From Oscillospiraceae bacterium (GTDB lineage: Bacteria > Bacillota > Clostridia > Oscillospirales > UBA929): a stretch of 18,366 nt of DNA. Where the stretch lies: assembly GCA_031271325.1 (NCBI GenBank), contig JAISVY010000143.1, positions 1 to 18,366 on the forward strand, in the 5' to 3' direction. Both the position numbers and the translations under genes were made by a program. Shown here piece by piece: positions 7,186 to 13,683 of the stretch. The number at the start of each line of letters is the position of its first letter. The stretch's first letter is position 1. A model generated the notes under the pieces. The model was not told the origin of the DNA. It was given only the letters and a program-made list of their open reading frames with translations, and searched no databases.

Positions 7186-7398
7186 TCCATTCCTTTCTTT
7201 TGTGCAATCATACGCATTCCCCGAAATCCCCCGTAGACGGCGGCGCCGCGCGCGCGGACTCTCTCCGCCGAAGCAGCGCCCGAGTTCTCATCCGAGAAAA
7301 CATTGGTTAGGAGCTGCCGAATGGTGCCGCTATCACGCTTCACAACTTTTCCGGCCGGCAAATTCAGCGTTGTTCAGCAGCTCCCGGTTATTCGAGGT
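7186..7398 (-). ncRNA. Structured 5' leader of ppdK, possible cis-regulatory RNA
   Basis: From the predicted start near 7398 to the ppdK ATG there are about 210 bases without a gene. GGAGCTGCTGAA (minus strand, 7373-7384) pairs with TTCGGCAGCTCC (7310-7321), a 12-bp stem with one G-U, enclosing 51 bases that include a CCGGCCGG palindrome and short ACGCT/AGCGT complements. Further downstream is a UUCG-capped hairpin (CTGC-TTCG-GCGG) and a GC-rich stretch near 7240-7265. No U-run terminator is seen, so it probably continues into ppdK. It fits no riboswitch or T-box consensus I know. A 6S-like RNA was considered but not supported. Confidence 0.4.
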
Positions 7399-7404
7399 CA
7401 AAAC

Positions 7405-7434
7405 ATTATATCACCGCAGCTCGTCCAAAGTCAA
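7405..7434 (-). promoter_or_regulatory. Strong sigma-A promoter of ppdK
   Basis: Minus strand: TTGACT (7429-7434), 18-base spacer, perfect TATAAT (7405-7410). The -35 and spacer lie within the last codons and stop of the yfbR gene, so ppdK has its own transcription start although it lies downstream of yfbR on the same strand. Confidence 0.8.
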
Positions 7435-7986
7435 CGAGAATGAGGGTAAAAATTCTGTCATGAAGGTTTTTAGTTCCGGCAGTTCCATCGCGTCCAGCTT
7501 TTCTCTCGTCACGCGGGCGGCGTCGCGGAACTCCGCGTTCCCGGCGCGTTCCTCCTCCAGGCACTTTATGTAGGCCGCGAGCTTGTCTGCGGCGCGTACG
7601 ATTGCCGCGGTATAGCCCTCTCCGGGCGCGAGAAACGCGCCGTATTCGCCCCGCATCGGTTCCGGCAGCATCGAGAGCAGCTTCGCGACCGCCGTGTCCT
7701 CCACCTCGCGGTATGCTTCGCGCACGCCGGGGGAAAAATATTTCACCGGCGTCGGCAGGTCGCCGGTGAGGATCTCCGGCGCGTCGTGGAAAACGGCCGC
7801 CGCCGCGCAGGCGTTGGGGTCGGCGTCCGCCCGCCCGTACGTGTCGCGCCCGATCACGGCCAGCGCGTGCGCCAGCACGGCGGTCATCAGCGAATGCTCG
7901 GCCACGTTTTCCGGCGAACGGTTCTCCATCAGGCTCCAGCGCCGGATGTGGCGCATCCGCGCCATCATTGCGTAGAAATGGTGCAT
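7411..7986 (-). CDS. yfbR: YfbR-type HD-domain 5'-deoxynucleotidase
   Basis: A 191-residue HD-superfamily phosphohydrolase. E. coli YfbR removes phosphate from deoxyribonucleoside 5'-monophosphates. Similarity runs over the whole length: the start MARMRHIRRWSLM, ENVAEHSLM with metal ligand H31, VFHDAPEILTGDLPTPVKYF with H67, D68 and probable catalytic E71, RAADKLAAYIKCLEE with D134, and the C-terminal FLPSFSLTLDE. The GDLPTPVKYF string is particularly diagnostic of YfbR. The ATG at 7986 lies inside the end of the upstream ATPase gene (22-bp overlap), with GAGGGCGGG just before it, so translation is probably coupled. Expected role: control of dNMP pools. Confidence 0.92.
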   Translation of the reverse strand: MHHFYAMMARMRHIRRWSLMENRSPENVAEHSLMTAVLAHALAVIGRDTYGRADADPNACAAAAVFHDAPEILTGDLPTPVKYFSPGVREAYREVEDTAVAKLLSMLPEPMRGEYGAFLAPGEGYTAAIVRAADKLAAYIKCLEEERAGNAEFRDAARVTREKLDAMELPELKTFMTEFLPSFSLTLDELR

Positions 7987-8828
7987 TTCCCGCCCTCGTC
8001 TTTATCGTTTAGTTTTGAGTAGATCTTGCTGTTCCCCGGGAAATCGGACATGGCGACCAGCGTTTTGAGATAGCCGCCGTCTTCACTAAAAAACGCGTTC
8101 TCCATCTCCAGCGGCTCTTCGCCGGTCAGCAAGTCGGGCAGCGAGACGGTCACCGAGGTTCCGTTTTTTACGTCGGATGTCACGGCCATCGTGCCGCCGT
8201 TCTGGCAAGCGATTGCGAGCGCGATCGGCAGCCCCAGCCCCAGCTTCCCCGCCTTCACGTCGATAAATTTGCTGTATCCGGTGTACAAAACGGCGAGCGT
8301 CTCACCCTCGATCACGCCTCCCGTGTTGGTGACGGTGAGGATGACGTGACCGTCCGAACGCTTCAGCTCCACCGTCACGTTTTTCTCGCCGTACAGCACG
8401 GCGTTGGACAGCAGGTGATACAACAGTTTCTCGATCTGCCCCTTGTCTGCCACGGCGTAGAACGGCAGCTCGCGGCATTCGAGGCTGAAGGTGATTTCCT
8501 TGTGCAGCGCCAGCGCCGACACCTCCCGGAGCATGGTTGTCACCAGCTCGGAGAGGTTGATGCGCGAAGGTTCGCTCTGGCTGTAGTTCCGCACATATCG
8601 GGCGTAGTCGCCCATGTTCCCCGCCGCCCGAAGAATGCCGAACGCCGCTTTGCGCACATCGCCGATATAGCGCACCGTCGCGTCGTCCGCGCGCGGGGCG
8701 ATTCTCTTTTCCAGCAAGTCAAGCGCCGGGAGCAGCGCCGAGAGTTTATCCCGCAGACGCACCTCGGCGTTAGACATAAAGCCGCTCAGCGTTTGATTGA
8801 TCTGCTCCTGCAGCTCGGTATCGACCAT
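7965..8828 (-). CDS. Histidine-kinase-like GHKL ATPase lacking a phosphoacceptor His
   Basis: A 287-residue soluble protein without membrane segments or signal peptide. The C-terminal half matches HATPase_c: N-box LLYHLLSNAVLYGE (N142), G1-like VTNTGGVI (166-173) and G2 GKLGLGLPIALAIACQNGG (194-212). Residues 8-80 are helical and occupy the place of a dimerisation and phosphoacceptor domain, but no histidine occurs before residue 109; the site where H-E-L-R would be expected reads RLRDKLSALL. The usual G1 aspartate is Asn168. The last 50 residues (from about LLTGEEPLEM) form an extra tail. It may be a kinase partner, an ATP-sensing regulator or an anti-sigma-like protein rather than a true sensor kinase. 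The ATG at 8828 has only a weak site upstream. The 3' end overlaps yfbR by 22 bp. Confidence 0.8.
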   Translation of the reverse strand: MVDTELQEQINQTLSGFMSNAEVRLRDKLSALLPALDLLEKRIAPRADDATVRYIGDVRKAAFGILRAAGNMGDYARYVRNYSQSEPSRINLSELVTTMLREVSALALHKEITFSLECRELPFYAVADKGQIEKLLYHLLSNAVLYGEKNVTVELKRSDGHVILTVTNTGGVIEGETLAVLYTGYSKFIDVKAGKLGLGLPIALAIACQNGGTMAVTSDVKNGTSVTVSLPDLLTGEEPLEMENAFFSEDGGYLKTLVAMSDFPGNSKIYSKLNDKDEGGKCTISTQ

Positions 8829-8938
8829 AACACACCACTTTCGACAATCGGGTTACTCTAAAAAACTAAGGCGCTTCTCGGATTTGGGATTAAACATCTC
8901 CCGGCGGCTCTACCTCCGCCCCTATGTTATGGAGGGCA

Positions 8939-9149
8939 TGTTGAAAATTGCCCGCTCCGGCTTGAAAACGAAGCGTGAACCCGCCTCGCAGGGAGACTTG
9001 GAACCCGCAGGCATAGCGAGCCAGCGAGCGTAGCCGGAGGGTGAAAGGCGACCGCCCGCGAGGCGAGAGGAACGTGACACCGCGCCACAGGCGGCTGTCC
9101 GCAAGCGCTGCGCTCGTTCGCCTTTCAGGCGAACACGCAATTTTCAACA
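8939..9149. mobile_element. MITE-like repeat, long copy (A)
   Basis: A 211-bp element with perfect 13-bp terminal inverted repeats: TGTTGAAAATTGC at 8939-8951 and its complement at 9137-9149. It has no coding capacity. The outer parts match the element at 16419-16519, and about 110 bases in the middle (roughly 8965-9075) are absent from that copy. A GTTCGCC/GGCGAAC hairpin lies near the right end. No target duplication is clear; similarity between copies extends a few bases outside the inverted repeats (GGCA on the left, CTTCG on the right), so the true ends may be slightly further out. Confidence 0.75.
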
Positions 9150-9191
9150 CTTCGGCGGAGGGGTGCCGCGTGGTTTCGGGGGATGTTGACT

Positions 9192-9220
9192 ATTATACCG
9201 TTTTTTCGACGCGGCGTAAA
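9192..9220 (-). promoter_or_regulatory. Possible promoter of the ATPase-yfbR operon
   Basis: Minus strand: TTTACG (9215-9220), 17-base spacer, TATAAT (9192-9197). A transcript from here would cross the MITE-like element before reaching the ATPase start at 8828, giving a leader of about 355 bases. Confidence 0.45.
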
Positions 9221-9237
9221 GGGGGTGAAAATAATTC

Positions 9238-9266
9238 TTGTATAATAGAGAGACATGGTATATAAT
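9238..9266 (+). promoter_or_regulatory. Sigma-A promoter of gap
   Basis: TTGTAT (9238-9243), 17-base spacer, TATAAT (9261-9266). A second TATAAT at 9241-9246 overlaps the -35 box but has no good partner. The leader to the gap ATG is about 45 bases. Confidence 0.65.
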
Positions 9267-9316
9267 ATCCTTCGGTATAAAAGTTACCCTGTAAAGATTT
9301 GTTAGGAGGAACGCAC

Positions 9317-10330
9317 ATGAGCATCAAAATCGGCATCAATGGGTTTGGCCGTATCGGCCGTCTGGTTTTCCGCGCGGGTTTATCCAACCCGAATCTGGAT
9401 TTCGTAGGGGTAAACGATCCCTTCATGTCCCCCGACTATGTGGCGTACATGCTCCGTTACGACACCGTACACGGACGTTTTGACGGCGAAGTGACTTACG
9501 ACGACAGCTCGATCACCGTCAACGGCAAGAAGATTTCCTTCTTCGCCGAGAAAGACCCCGCTAGCATTCCGTGGGGCAAGGTCGGAGCCGAGTACGTCGT
9601 AGACGCCACCGGCATCTTCCACAGCCAAGACAAAGCGCAGGGACACATCGACGCGGGCGCGAAGAAGGTCGTCGTCTCCGGGCCTTCCAAAGACGATACC
9701 CCGATGTTCGTCTGCGGCGTCAACCTCGATAAATATACCAAAGACATGAACTTCGTCTCCAACGCGTCCTGCACCACCAACTGTCTCGCCCCGCTCGCGA
9801 AGGTCATCAACGACGAATTCGGCATTGCCGACGGTCTGATGACCACCGTCCATTCGGCCACCAACACGCAGATGGTGGTTGATGCGCCGTCGAAAAAAGA
9901 CTGGCGCGGCGGGCGCGCCGCCAGCGGTAACATCATCCCCTCCAGCACCGGCGCGGCCAAAGCGGTCGGCAAGGTCATCCCCGAGCTGAACGGCAAACTG
10001 ACCGGTATGTCGATGCGCGTCCCGACACTGGATGTCTCGGTGGTAGACCTCACCGTCAACCTCAAGAAGCCCGCGAGCTACGACGCGATTTGCGCCGCGA
10101 TCAAGAAGGCCAGCGAAGGCGCGATGAAGGGCATCCTGGGCTACACCGACGAGATGGTCGTCTCCAGCGACTTCATCGGAGACCCGCGCACCTCGATCTT
10201 CGACGCGAAAGCCGGCATCGCGCTGACCGACACCTTTGTCAAACTGGTAAGCTGGTACGACAACGAATGGGGCTATTCCTCCAAAGTGCTGGATCTGATC
10301 CAGCATATGTATAAGGTAGATCACGCGTAA
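9317..10330 (+). CDS. gap: Glyceraldehyde-3-phosphate dehydrogenase, type I
   Basis: A 337-residue cytoplasmic glycolytic enzyme that oxidises and phosphorylates glyceraldehyde 3-phosphate with NAD+. The Rossmann motif INGFGRIGR is at residues 7-15, and VNDPF (32-36) contains the aspartate expected for NAD preference. The catalytic site SNASCTTNC has C152, and H179 (TTVHSAT) is the general base. SWYDNEWGYSSK near the end is the signature of the C-terminal domain. The ATG at 9317 follows TTAGGAGGA; an in-frame ATG six codons upstream lies before that site and is not used. It is transcribed alone: promoter just upstream, terminator at 10438. No pgk or tpiA follows. Confidence 0.97.
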   Translation: MSIKIGINGFGRIGRLVFRAGLSNPNLDFVGVNDPFMSPDYVAYMLRYDTVHGRFDGEVTYDDSSITVNGKKISFFAEKDPASIPWGKVGAEYVVDATGIFHSQDKAQGHIDAGAKKVVVSGPSKDDTPMFVCGVNLDKYTKDMNFVSNASCTTNCLAPLAKVINDEFGIADGLMTTVHSATNTQMVVDAPSKKDWRGGRAASGNIIPSSTGAAKAVGKVIPELNGKLTGMSMRVPTLDVSVVDLTVNLKKPASYDAICAAIKKASEGAMKGILGYTDEMVVSSDFIGDPRTSIFDAKAGIALTDTFVKLVSWYDNEWGYSSKVLDLIQHMYKVDHA

Positions 10331-10437
10331 ACAAAGAGCTGCCCCGTCGCCCGAACGTATTATAACGATTCCGCGCGTCGCCTTGAAGAAGGGCACGCGT
10401 GAGGCGCGGCGATACTAACCCCATAATAGAAAACCGT

Positions 10438-10466
10438 AAGGGCGGCTGTGAAGCCGCCCTTTATTT
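10438..10466 (+). terminator. Rho-independent terminator of gap
   Basis: AAGGGCGGC (10438-10446) pairs with GCCGCCCTT (10453-10461) around a 6-base loop, followed by TATTT. It stands 107 bases after the gap stop. Confidence 0.85.
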
Positions 10467-10591
10467 GTGGTTTATCGCACGGATTTCTCAAAAAATAATG
10501 CCGATAATCTTCAAAGAGTTGCGATTGGCAGCGCAGCCCGCTCGTTTGTCTGCCGGAGAACATGAGGGTTCTTAGAGTTTCCCGATTTATG

Positions 10592-10620
10592 TTGGAAAAC
10601 GCCCGCCGCGATGGTATAAT
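10592..10620 (+). promoter_or_regulatory. Sigma-A promoter of the aldo/keto reductase gene
   Basis: TTGGAA (10592-10597), 17-base spacer, perfect TATAAT (10615-10620). The leader to the ATG at 10693 is about 65 bases. Confidence 0.65.
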
Positions 10621-10692
10621 GATGAAAAACACACGGAGAAGCAATGCCGTGTTTAAGAACAGTTTTTGAGAAACTCATTCAGGAGGAGACAT

Positions 10693-11718
10693 ATGGACAC
10701 CGTCAAATTGGGGAGAACCGGGCTGACCACCGCGAAGACCGGCTTCGGGGCACTGCCGATCCAGCGGGTCGGCATGGCGGAAGCGGAGCGTATTTTGCGC
10801 AAAGCGTTTGACGGCGGCGTCAATTTCTTCGACACCGCCCGCGCCTATTCCGACAGCGAAGAGAAGATCGGGCGGGCGCTGGGAGACGCGCGGGGCAAGA
10901 TCATCCTCGCCACCAAGACCGGCGCGCCCAACGCCGAAGGATTTTGGAGCCACTTGGAGACGAGCCTTACCCTGCTGAAGGCCGATACGGTCGACATCTA
11001 TCAATTCCACAACATCAGCCCCCACCCCAGACCCGGCGACGCCTCCGGTCTGTACGAAGCGGCGCTGGAAGCGAAACGGCAGGGAAAAATCCGGTTTATC
11101 GGCATCACCGCCCACCGCCTGCAAACGGCGCGGGACGCGGTGGAGTCGGGGCTGTACGACACGCTGCAATTTCCGTTTTCCTACCTGTCTTCGGAGGAGG
11201 AAGGCGCGCTCGTCGCGCTCTGCCGGGAGAAGAACGTCGGCTTTATCGCGATGAAGGCTCTCTCCGGCGGTTTGATCATCGACGCCCGCGCGGCGTACGC
11301 GTTCATGGCGCAGCATGATAACGTGCTGCCCATCTGGGGTATACAGCGCGAGCGCGAGCTGGACGAGTTTCTCGCTCTTCAAGGGAATCCCCCTGTGCCG
11401 GACGACACTGTACGCGAGCGGATTGAAGCCGACTGCGCGGCGCTGTCCGGCGCTTTCTGCCGCGGCTGCGGCTACTGCATGCCCTGCCCGGCGGAGATTC
11501 TGATCCACATGTGCGCCCGGATGTCGCTGCTGATCCGGCGCTCCCCCTCCGCGCAGCACCTGAGCGAGCAGTCACAGGCGATGATGGGGAGGATTCGGGA
11601 CTGCACCCGCTGCGGTCAATGCGCTGCGAAATGCCCGTACGGGCTGGATACCCCGAATTTGCTGGCGAAAAATTACGAGGATTACCAAGCCATCGTGAGC
11701 GGAAAGGTGACGATCTAG
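10693..11718 (+). CDS. Aldo/keto reductase with C-terminal 2[4Fe-4S] ferredoxin domain
   Basis: A 341-residue protein joining an aldo/keto reductase barrel to an iron-sulfur domain, a fusion common in clostridia and archaea. The barrel begins KLGRTGLTTAKTGFG and keeps the catalytic tetrad: D47 and Y52 (FFDTARAYSDSE), K75 (ATKTG) and H106 (YQFHN). The ferredoxin part has CRGCGYCMPCP (C256, C259, C262, C265) and CTRCGQCAAKCP (C304, C307, C310, C314), enough for two 4Fe-4S clusters. The ATG at 10693 follows AGGAGGAG at 10681-10688. The substrate is unknown; electron exchange with ferredoxin-type partners is inferred. It has its own promoter and no obvious operon partner. Confidence 0.92.
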   Translation: MDTVKLGRTGLTTAKTGFGALPIQRVGMAEAERILRKAFDGGVNFFDTARAYSDSEEKIGRALGDARGKIILATKTGAPNAEGFWSHLETSLTLLKADTVDIYQFHNISPHPRPGDASGLYEAALEAKRQGKIRFIGITAHRLQTARDAVESGLYDTLQFPFSYLSSEEEGALVALCREKNVGFIAMKALSGGLIIDARAAYAFMAQHDNVLPIWGIQRERELDEFLALQGNPPVPDDTVRERIEADCAALSGAFCRGCGYCMPCPAEILIHMCARMSLLIRRSPSAQHLSEQSQAMMGRIRDCTRCGQCAAKCPYGLDTPNLLAKNYEDYQAIVSGKVTI

Positions 11719-11891
11719 TTTCGCCTTTTTCATGCGGGAGGTTTTGAGAGTTCCACAGTTCTTTCAAACGGCACAGAACAAATTTGAAGTGCCGCCTGAC
11801 TAAATTACTTGCGGACAGGGCATACTGAACCACACAGAAAATCGGTTTTCATGCCACGGGCATGGAATCCCTTTGATGAGGTGGTATCCAT

Positions 11892-12323
11892 ATGCGAGTG
11901 TCCGAATTGATGAACGCCAACGTGGTTTCCATCACGCCCGACGAACCGGCGCTGCTGGCGGCGCGGCTGCTTTCCCGCCACAACATCGGTTCGCTGCCGG
12001 TGTGTTCGCTGGACGGGAAGTTGCGCGGCATGGTGACCGACCGCGACATCGTACTGCGGTGTGTCGCGACCGAGAGCGACCCTCAGACGATGCGGGTGCG
12101 CGAGATCATGACGCGCGGCGTGGTGTCGGTATCGCCCGACGACGATGTGCGCGAGGCGGCGCACAAGATGGCGCACGAGCAGGTACGCCGCCTGCCGGTG
12201 GTCAACGTTTCCGGCGCGGTGGTGGGCATGCTCTCGCTCGGCGATATGGCCAAGAGCCGCGCGATGGAGATGGAGGCGGCCAACGCGCTGAGTGAAATCA
12301 GCGTGAACGTAAAGAAGGTTTAA
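11892..12323 (+). CDS. Two-CBS-domain protein
   Basis: A 143-residue cytoplasmic protein made almost entirely of a Bateman module. CBS1 spans about residues 1-62 (VSELMNANVVSITPDEPALLAARLL, then GSLPVCSLDGKLRGMVTDRDIV). CBS2 spans about 67-128 (VREIMTRGVVSVSPDDDVREAAHKM, then RRLPVVNVSGAVVGMLSLGDMA). Such stand-alone pairs bind adenosyl ligands such as AMP, ATP or SAM and regulate partners, but no ligand or partner can be read here. The ATG at 11892 follows GAGGTGGT. The 173-base gap upstream has a short CATGCC/GGCATG hairpin (11850-11864) near the ribosome binding site and no clear promoter. It is convergent with tuf. Confidence 0.88.
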   Translation: MRVSELMNANVVSITPDEPALLAARLLSRHNIGSLPVCSLDGKLRGMVTDRDIVLRCVATESDPQTMRVREIMTRGVVSVSPDDDVREAAHKMAHEQVRRLPVVNVSGAVVGMLSLGDMAKSRAMEMEAANALSEISVNVKKV

Positions 12324-12350
12324 TTCCTGCGGCGCGCCCACGCATTAAAA

Positions 12351-12377
12351 CAACCCCCTTCCTGCGGAAGGGGGTTG
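12351..12377 (-). terminator. Rho-independent terminator of tuf
   Basis: CAACCCCCTTCC and GGAAGGGGGTTG form a 12-bp stem with a 3-base loop. On the minus strand it is followed by TTTTAAT, so it chiefly ends the tuf transcript; it may also slow read-through from the CBS gene. Confidence 0.85.
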
Positions 12378-12393
12378 CAACGTTACGCGTTGT

Positions 12394-13596
12394 TTAGTCG
12401 CCCAGAACCTTGATAACCACGCCGGAGCCGACCGTGCGGCCGCCTTCGCGGATCGCGAAGCGCAGACCTTCTTCGATCGCGATCGGGGTGCCGAGCTGGA
12501 CTTCCATCACGATGTTGTCGCCGGGCATACACATCTCGACGCCGTCAGGAAGCTGAATGGTGCCGGTGACGTCGGTGGTGCGGAAGTAGAACTGCGGGCG
12601 GTAGTTGGGGAAGAACGGGGTGTGGCGTCCGCCCTCTTCCTTGGTGAGGACGTATACCTGACCCTCAAAGTGTTTGTGGGGTTTGATCGTGTTGGGCTTG
12701 GCAAGCACCTGACCGCGCTCGACCTCGGTCTTCGCGACGCCGCGCAGCAAGCAGCCCGCGTTGTCGCCCGCTTCGGCGTAATCGAGGGTCTTGTGGAACA
12801 TTTCGATACCGGTGACGACCGTTTTGCGTGTGTCGCGGATGCCGACGATCTCGACTTCCTCGCCCGTCTTGAGCTGACCGCGTTCCACGCGCCCGGTGAC
12901 GACGGTGCCGCGCCCCTGAATGGTGAAAACGTCTTCCACCGGCATCAGGAAGGGCAGGTCGGCCTTGCGCTCGGGGGTGGGGATATATTTGTCTACCGCG
13001 TCCATCAGCTCGGAGATCGAGGTGTACTCGGCGGCGGCGGGGTCTTTGGATTCGCTCTCCAGCGCCTGCAGCGCCGAACCGCGGATAATCGGGGTGTCGT
13101 CGCCGGGGAAATCGTACTTGGAGAGCAGCTCGCGGATCTCCATGTCAACCAGATCGAGCAGCTCGGGGTCATCGACTTGGTCGCACTTGTTCATATATAC
13201 GACGATATAGGGCACGCCGACCTGACGGGCAAGCACGATGTGCTCGCGGGTCTGCGGCATCGGACCGTCGGCGGCCGACACGACGAGGATTGCGCCGTCC
13301 ATCTGCGCCGCGCCGGTGATCATGTTCTTGACATAGTCGGCGTGTCCGGGGCAGTCGACGTGCGCGTAGTGGCGCGCGTCGGTCTGATACTCGACGTGCG
13401 CAGTGTTGATGGTAATGCCGCGTTCCTTCTCTTCGGGGGCTTTGTCGATGGCGTCATATGCCTTGAACTCGGCTTGGCCTTTGAAGCCCAGTACCTTTGT
13501 GATGGCGGCGGTCAGCGTGGTCTTGCCGTGGTCCACGTGGCCGATGGTTCCGATGTTAACGTGCGGTTTGCTGCGTTCAAATTTTTGCTTTCCCAT
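12394..13596 (-). CDS. tuf: Translation elongation factor Tu
   Basis: A 400-residue GTPase that delivers aminoacyl-tRNA to the ribosome. The G domain shows GHVDHGKT (P-loop), DCPGHADYV and NKCD, and the effector segment around RGITINTAHVEY. Domains 2 and 3 follow, ending FAIREGGRTVGSGVVIKVLGD. The start is set at MGKQKFERSKPHVNIGTIG, at 13596, by GGGAGGAT about ten bases upstream; the frame stays open eleven codons further but those residues are not EF-Tu-like. Unlike many str operons, tuf here has its own promoter (13641-13669) in the gap after fusA. Confidence 0.98.
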   Translation of the reverse strand: MGKQKFERSKPHVNIGTIGHVDHGKTTLTAAITKVLGFKGQAEFKAYDAIDKAPEEKERGITINTAHVEYQTDARHYAHVDCPGHADYVKNMITGAAQMDGAILVVSAADGPMPQTREHIVLARQVGVPYIVVYMNKCDQVDDPELLDLVDMEIRELLSKYDFPGDDTPIIRGSALQALESESKDPAAAEYTSISELMDAVDKYIPTPERKADLPFLMPVEDVFTIQGRGTVVTGRVERGQLKTGEEVEIVGIRDTRKTVVTGIEMFHKTLDYAEAGDNAGCLLRGVAKTEVERGQVLAKPNTIKPHKHFEGQVYVLTKEEGGRHTPFFPNYRPQFYFRTTDVTGTIQLPDGVEMCMPGDNIVMEVQLGTPIAIEEGLRFAIREGGRTVGSGVVIKVLGD

Positions 13597-13640
13597 TGAG
13601 ATAAATCCTCCCTTTGTTCCCATTGTCATTCGTATTGCCT

Positions 13641-13669
13641 ATTGTAACTGATTCCCCTAGAAAATGCAA
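13641..13669 (-). promoter_or_regulatory. Sigma-A promoter of tuf
   Basis: Minus strand: TTGCAT (13664-13669), 17-base spacer, TACAAT (13641-13646). It lies in the 87-base fusA-tuf gap. A weak TGCAA/TTGCA hairpin just upstream is too short to be a convincing fusA terminator. Confidence 0.7.
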
Positions 13670-13683
13670 GCGTTTTTTGCAAA

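Larger units (their letters stand above)
10331..10692. other. Intergenic stretch between gap and the reductase gene
   Basis: This 362-base gap holds the gap terminator (10438-10466) and the promoter at 10592-10620. The part at 10350-10420 is GC-rich with imperfect complements (CGCGTCGCC against GGCGCGGCG) but no convincing structure. I see no gene in 10467-10591. Confidence 0.5.

Noticed and set aside
5056..7236. A 726-codon open frame on the plus strand opposite ppdK
   Set aside because: The minus strand encodes a full-length PPDK with all motifs. The plus-strand product is rich in His, Arg, Asp and Val, as expected for the antisense of GC-biased codons, and resembles no family.
7186..7398. 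T-box leader or 6S RNA upstream of ppdK
   Set aside because: No T-box sequence or antiterminator pattern is present, and ppdK is not a T-box target. The closing stem and central bubble expected of 6S RNA could not be drawn, so a specific name is not given.
8890..9150. Short frames inside the MITE-like element copy A
   Set aside because: They follow the repeat boundaries, lack ribosome binding sites, and are not kept in copy B.
9380..10396. A 338-codon minus-strand frame opposite gap
   Set aside because: It is an antisense shadow of the GAPDH gene; its composition (many Val, Gly, Asp, Arg) and lack of a start signal argue against coding.
10350..10420. Possible structured RNA after gap
   Set aside because: The complementary segments are imperfect and can pair in several ways. 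GC-rich sequence readily gives such matches.
12394..13596. Elfamycin-resistance change in EF-Tu (GSGVV instead of GAGVV near the C-terminus)
   Set aside because: This alanine is not the known A375 resistance site, which lies in RFAIREGG and is unchanged. Serine here is ordinary variation among Firmicutes.
12622..13599. A 325-codon plus-strand frame opposite tuf
   Set aside because: It is the antisense shadow of EF-Tu, with no ribosome binding site and shadow-type composition.
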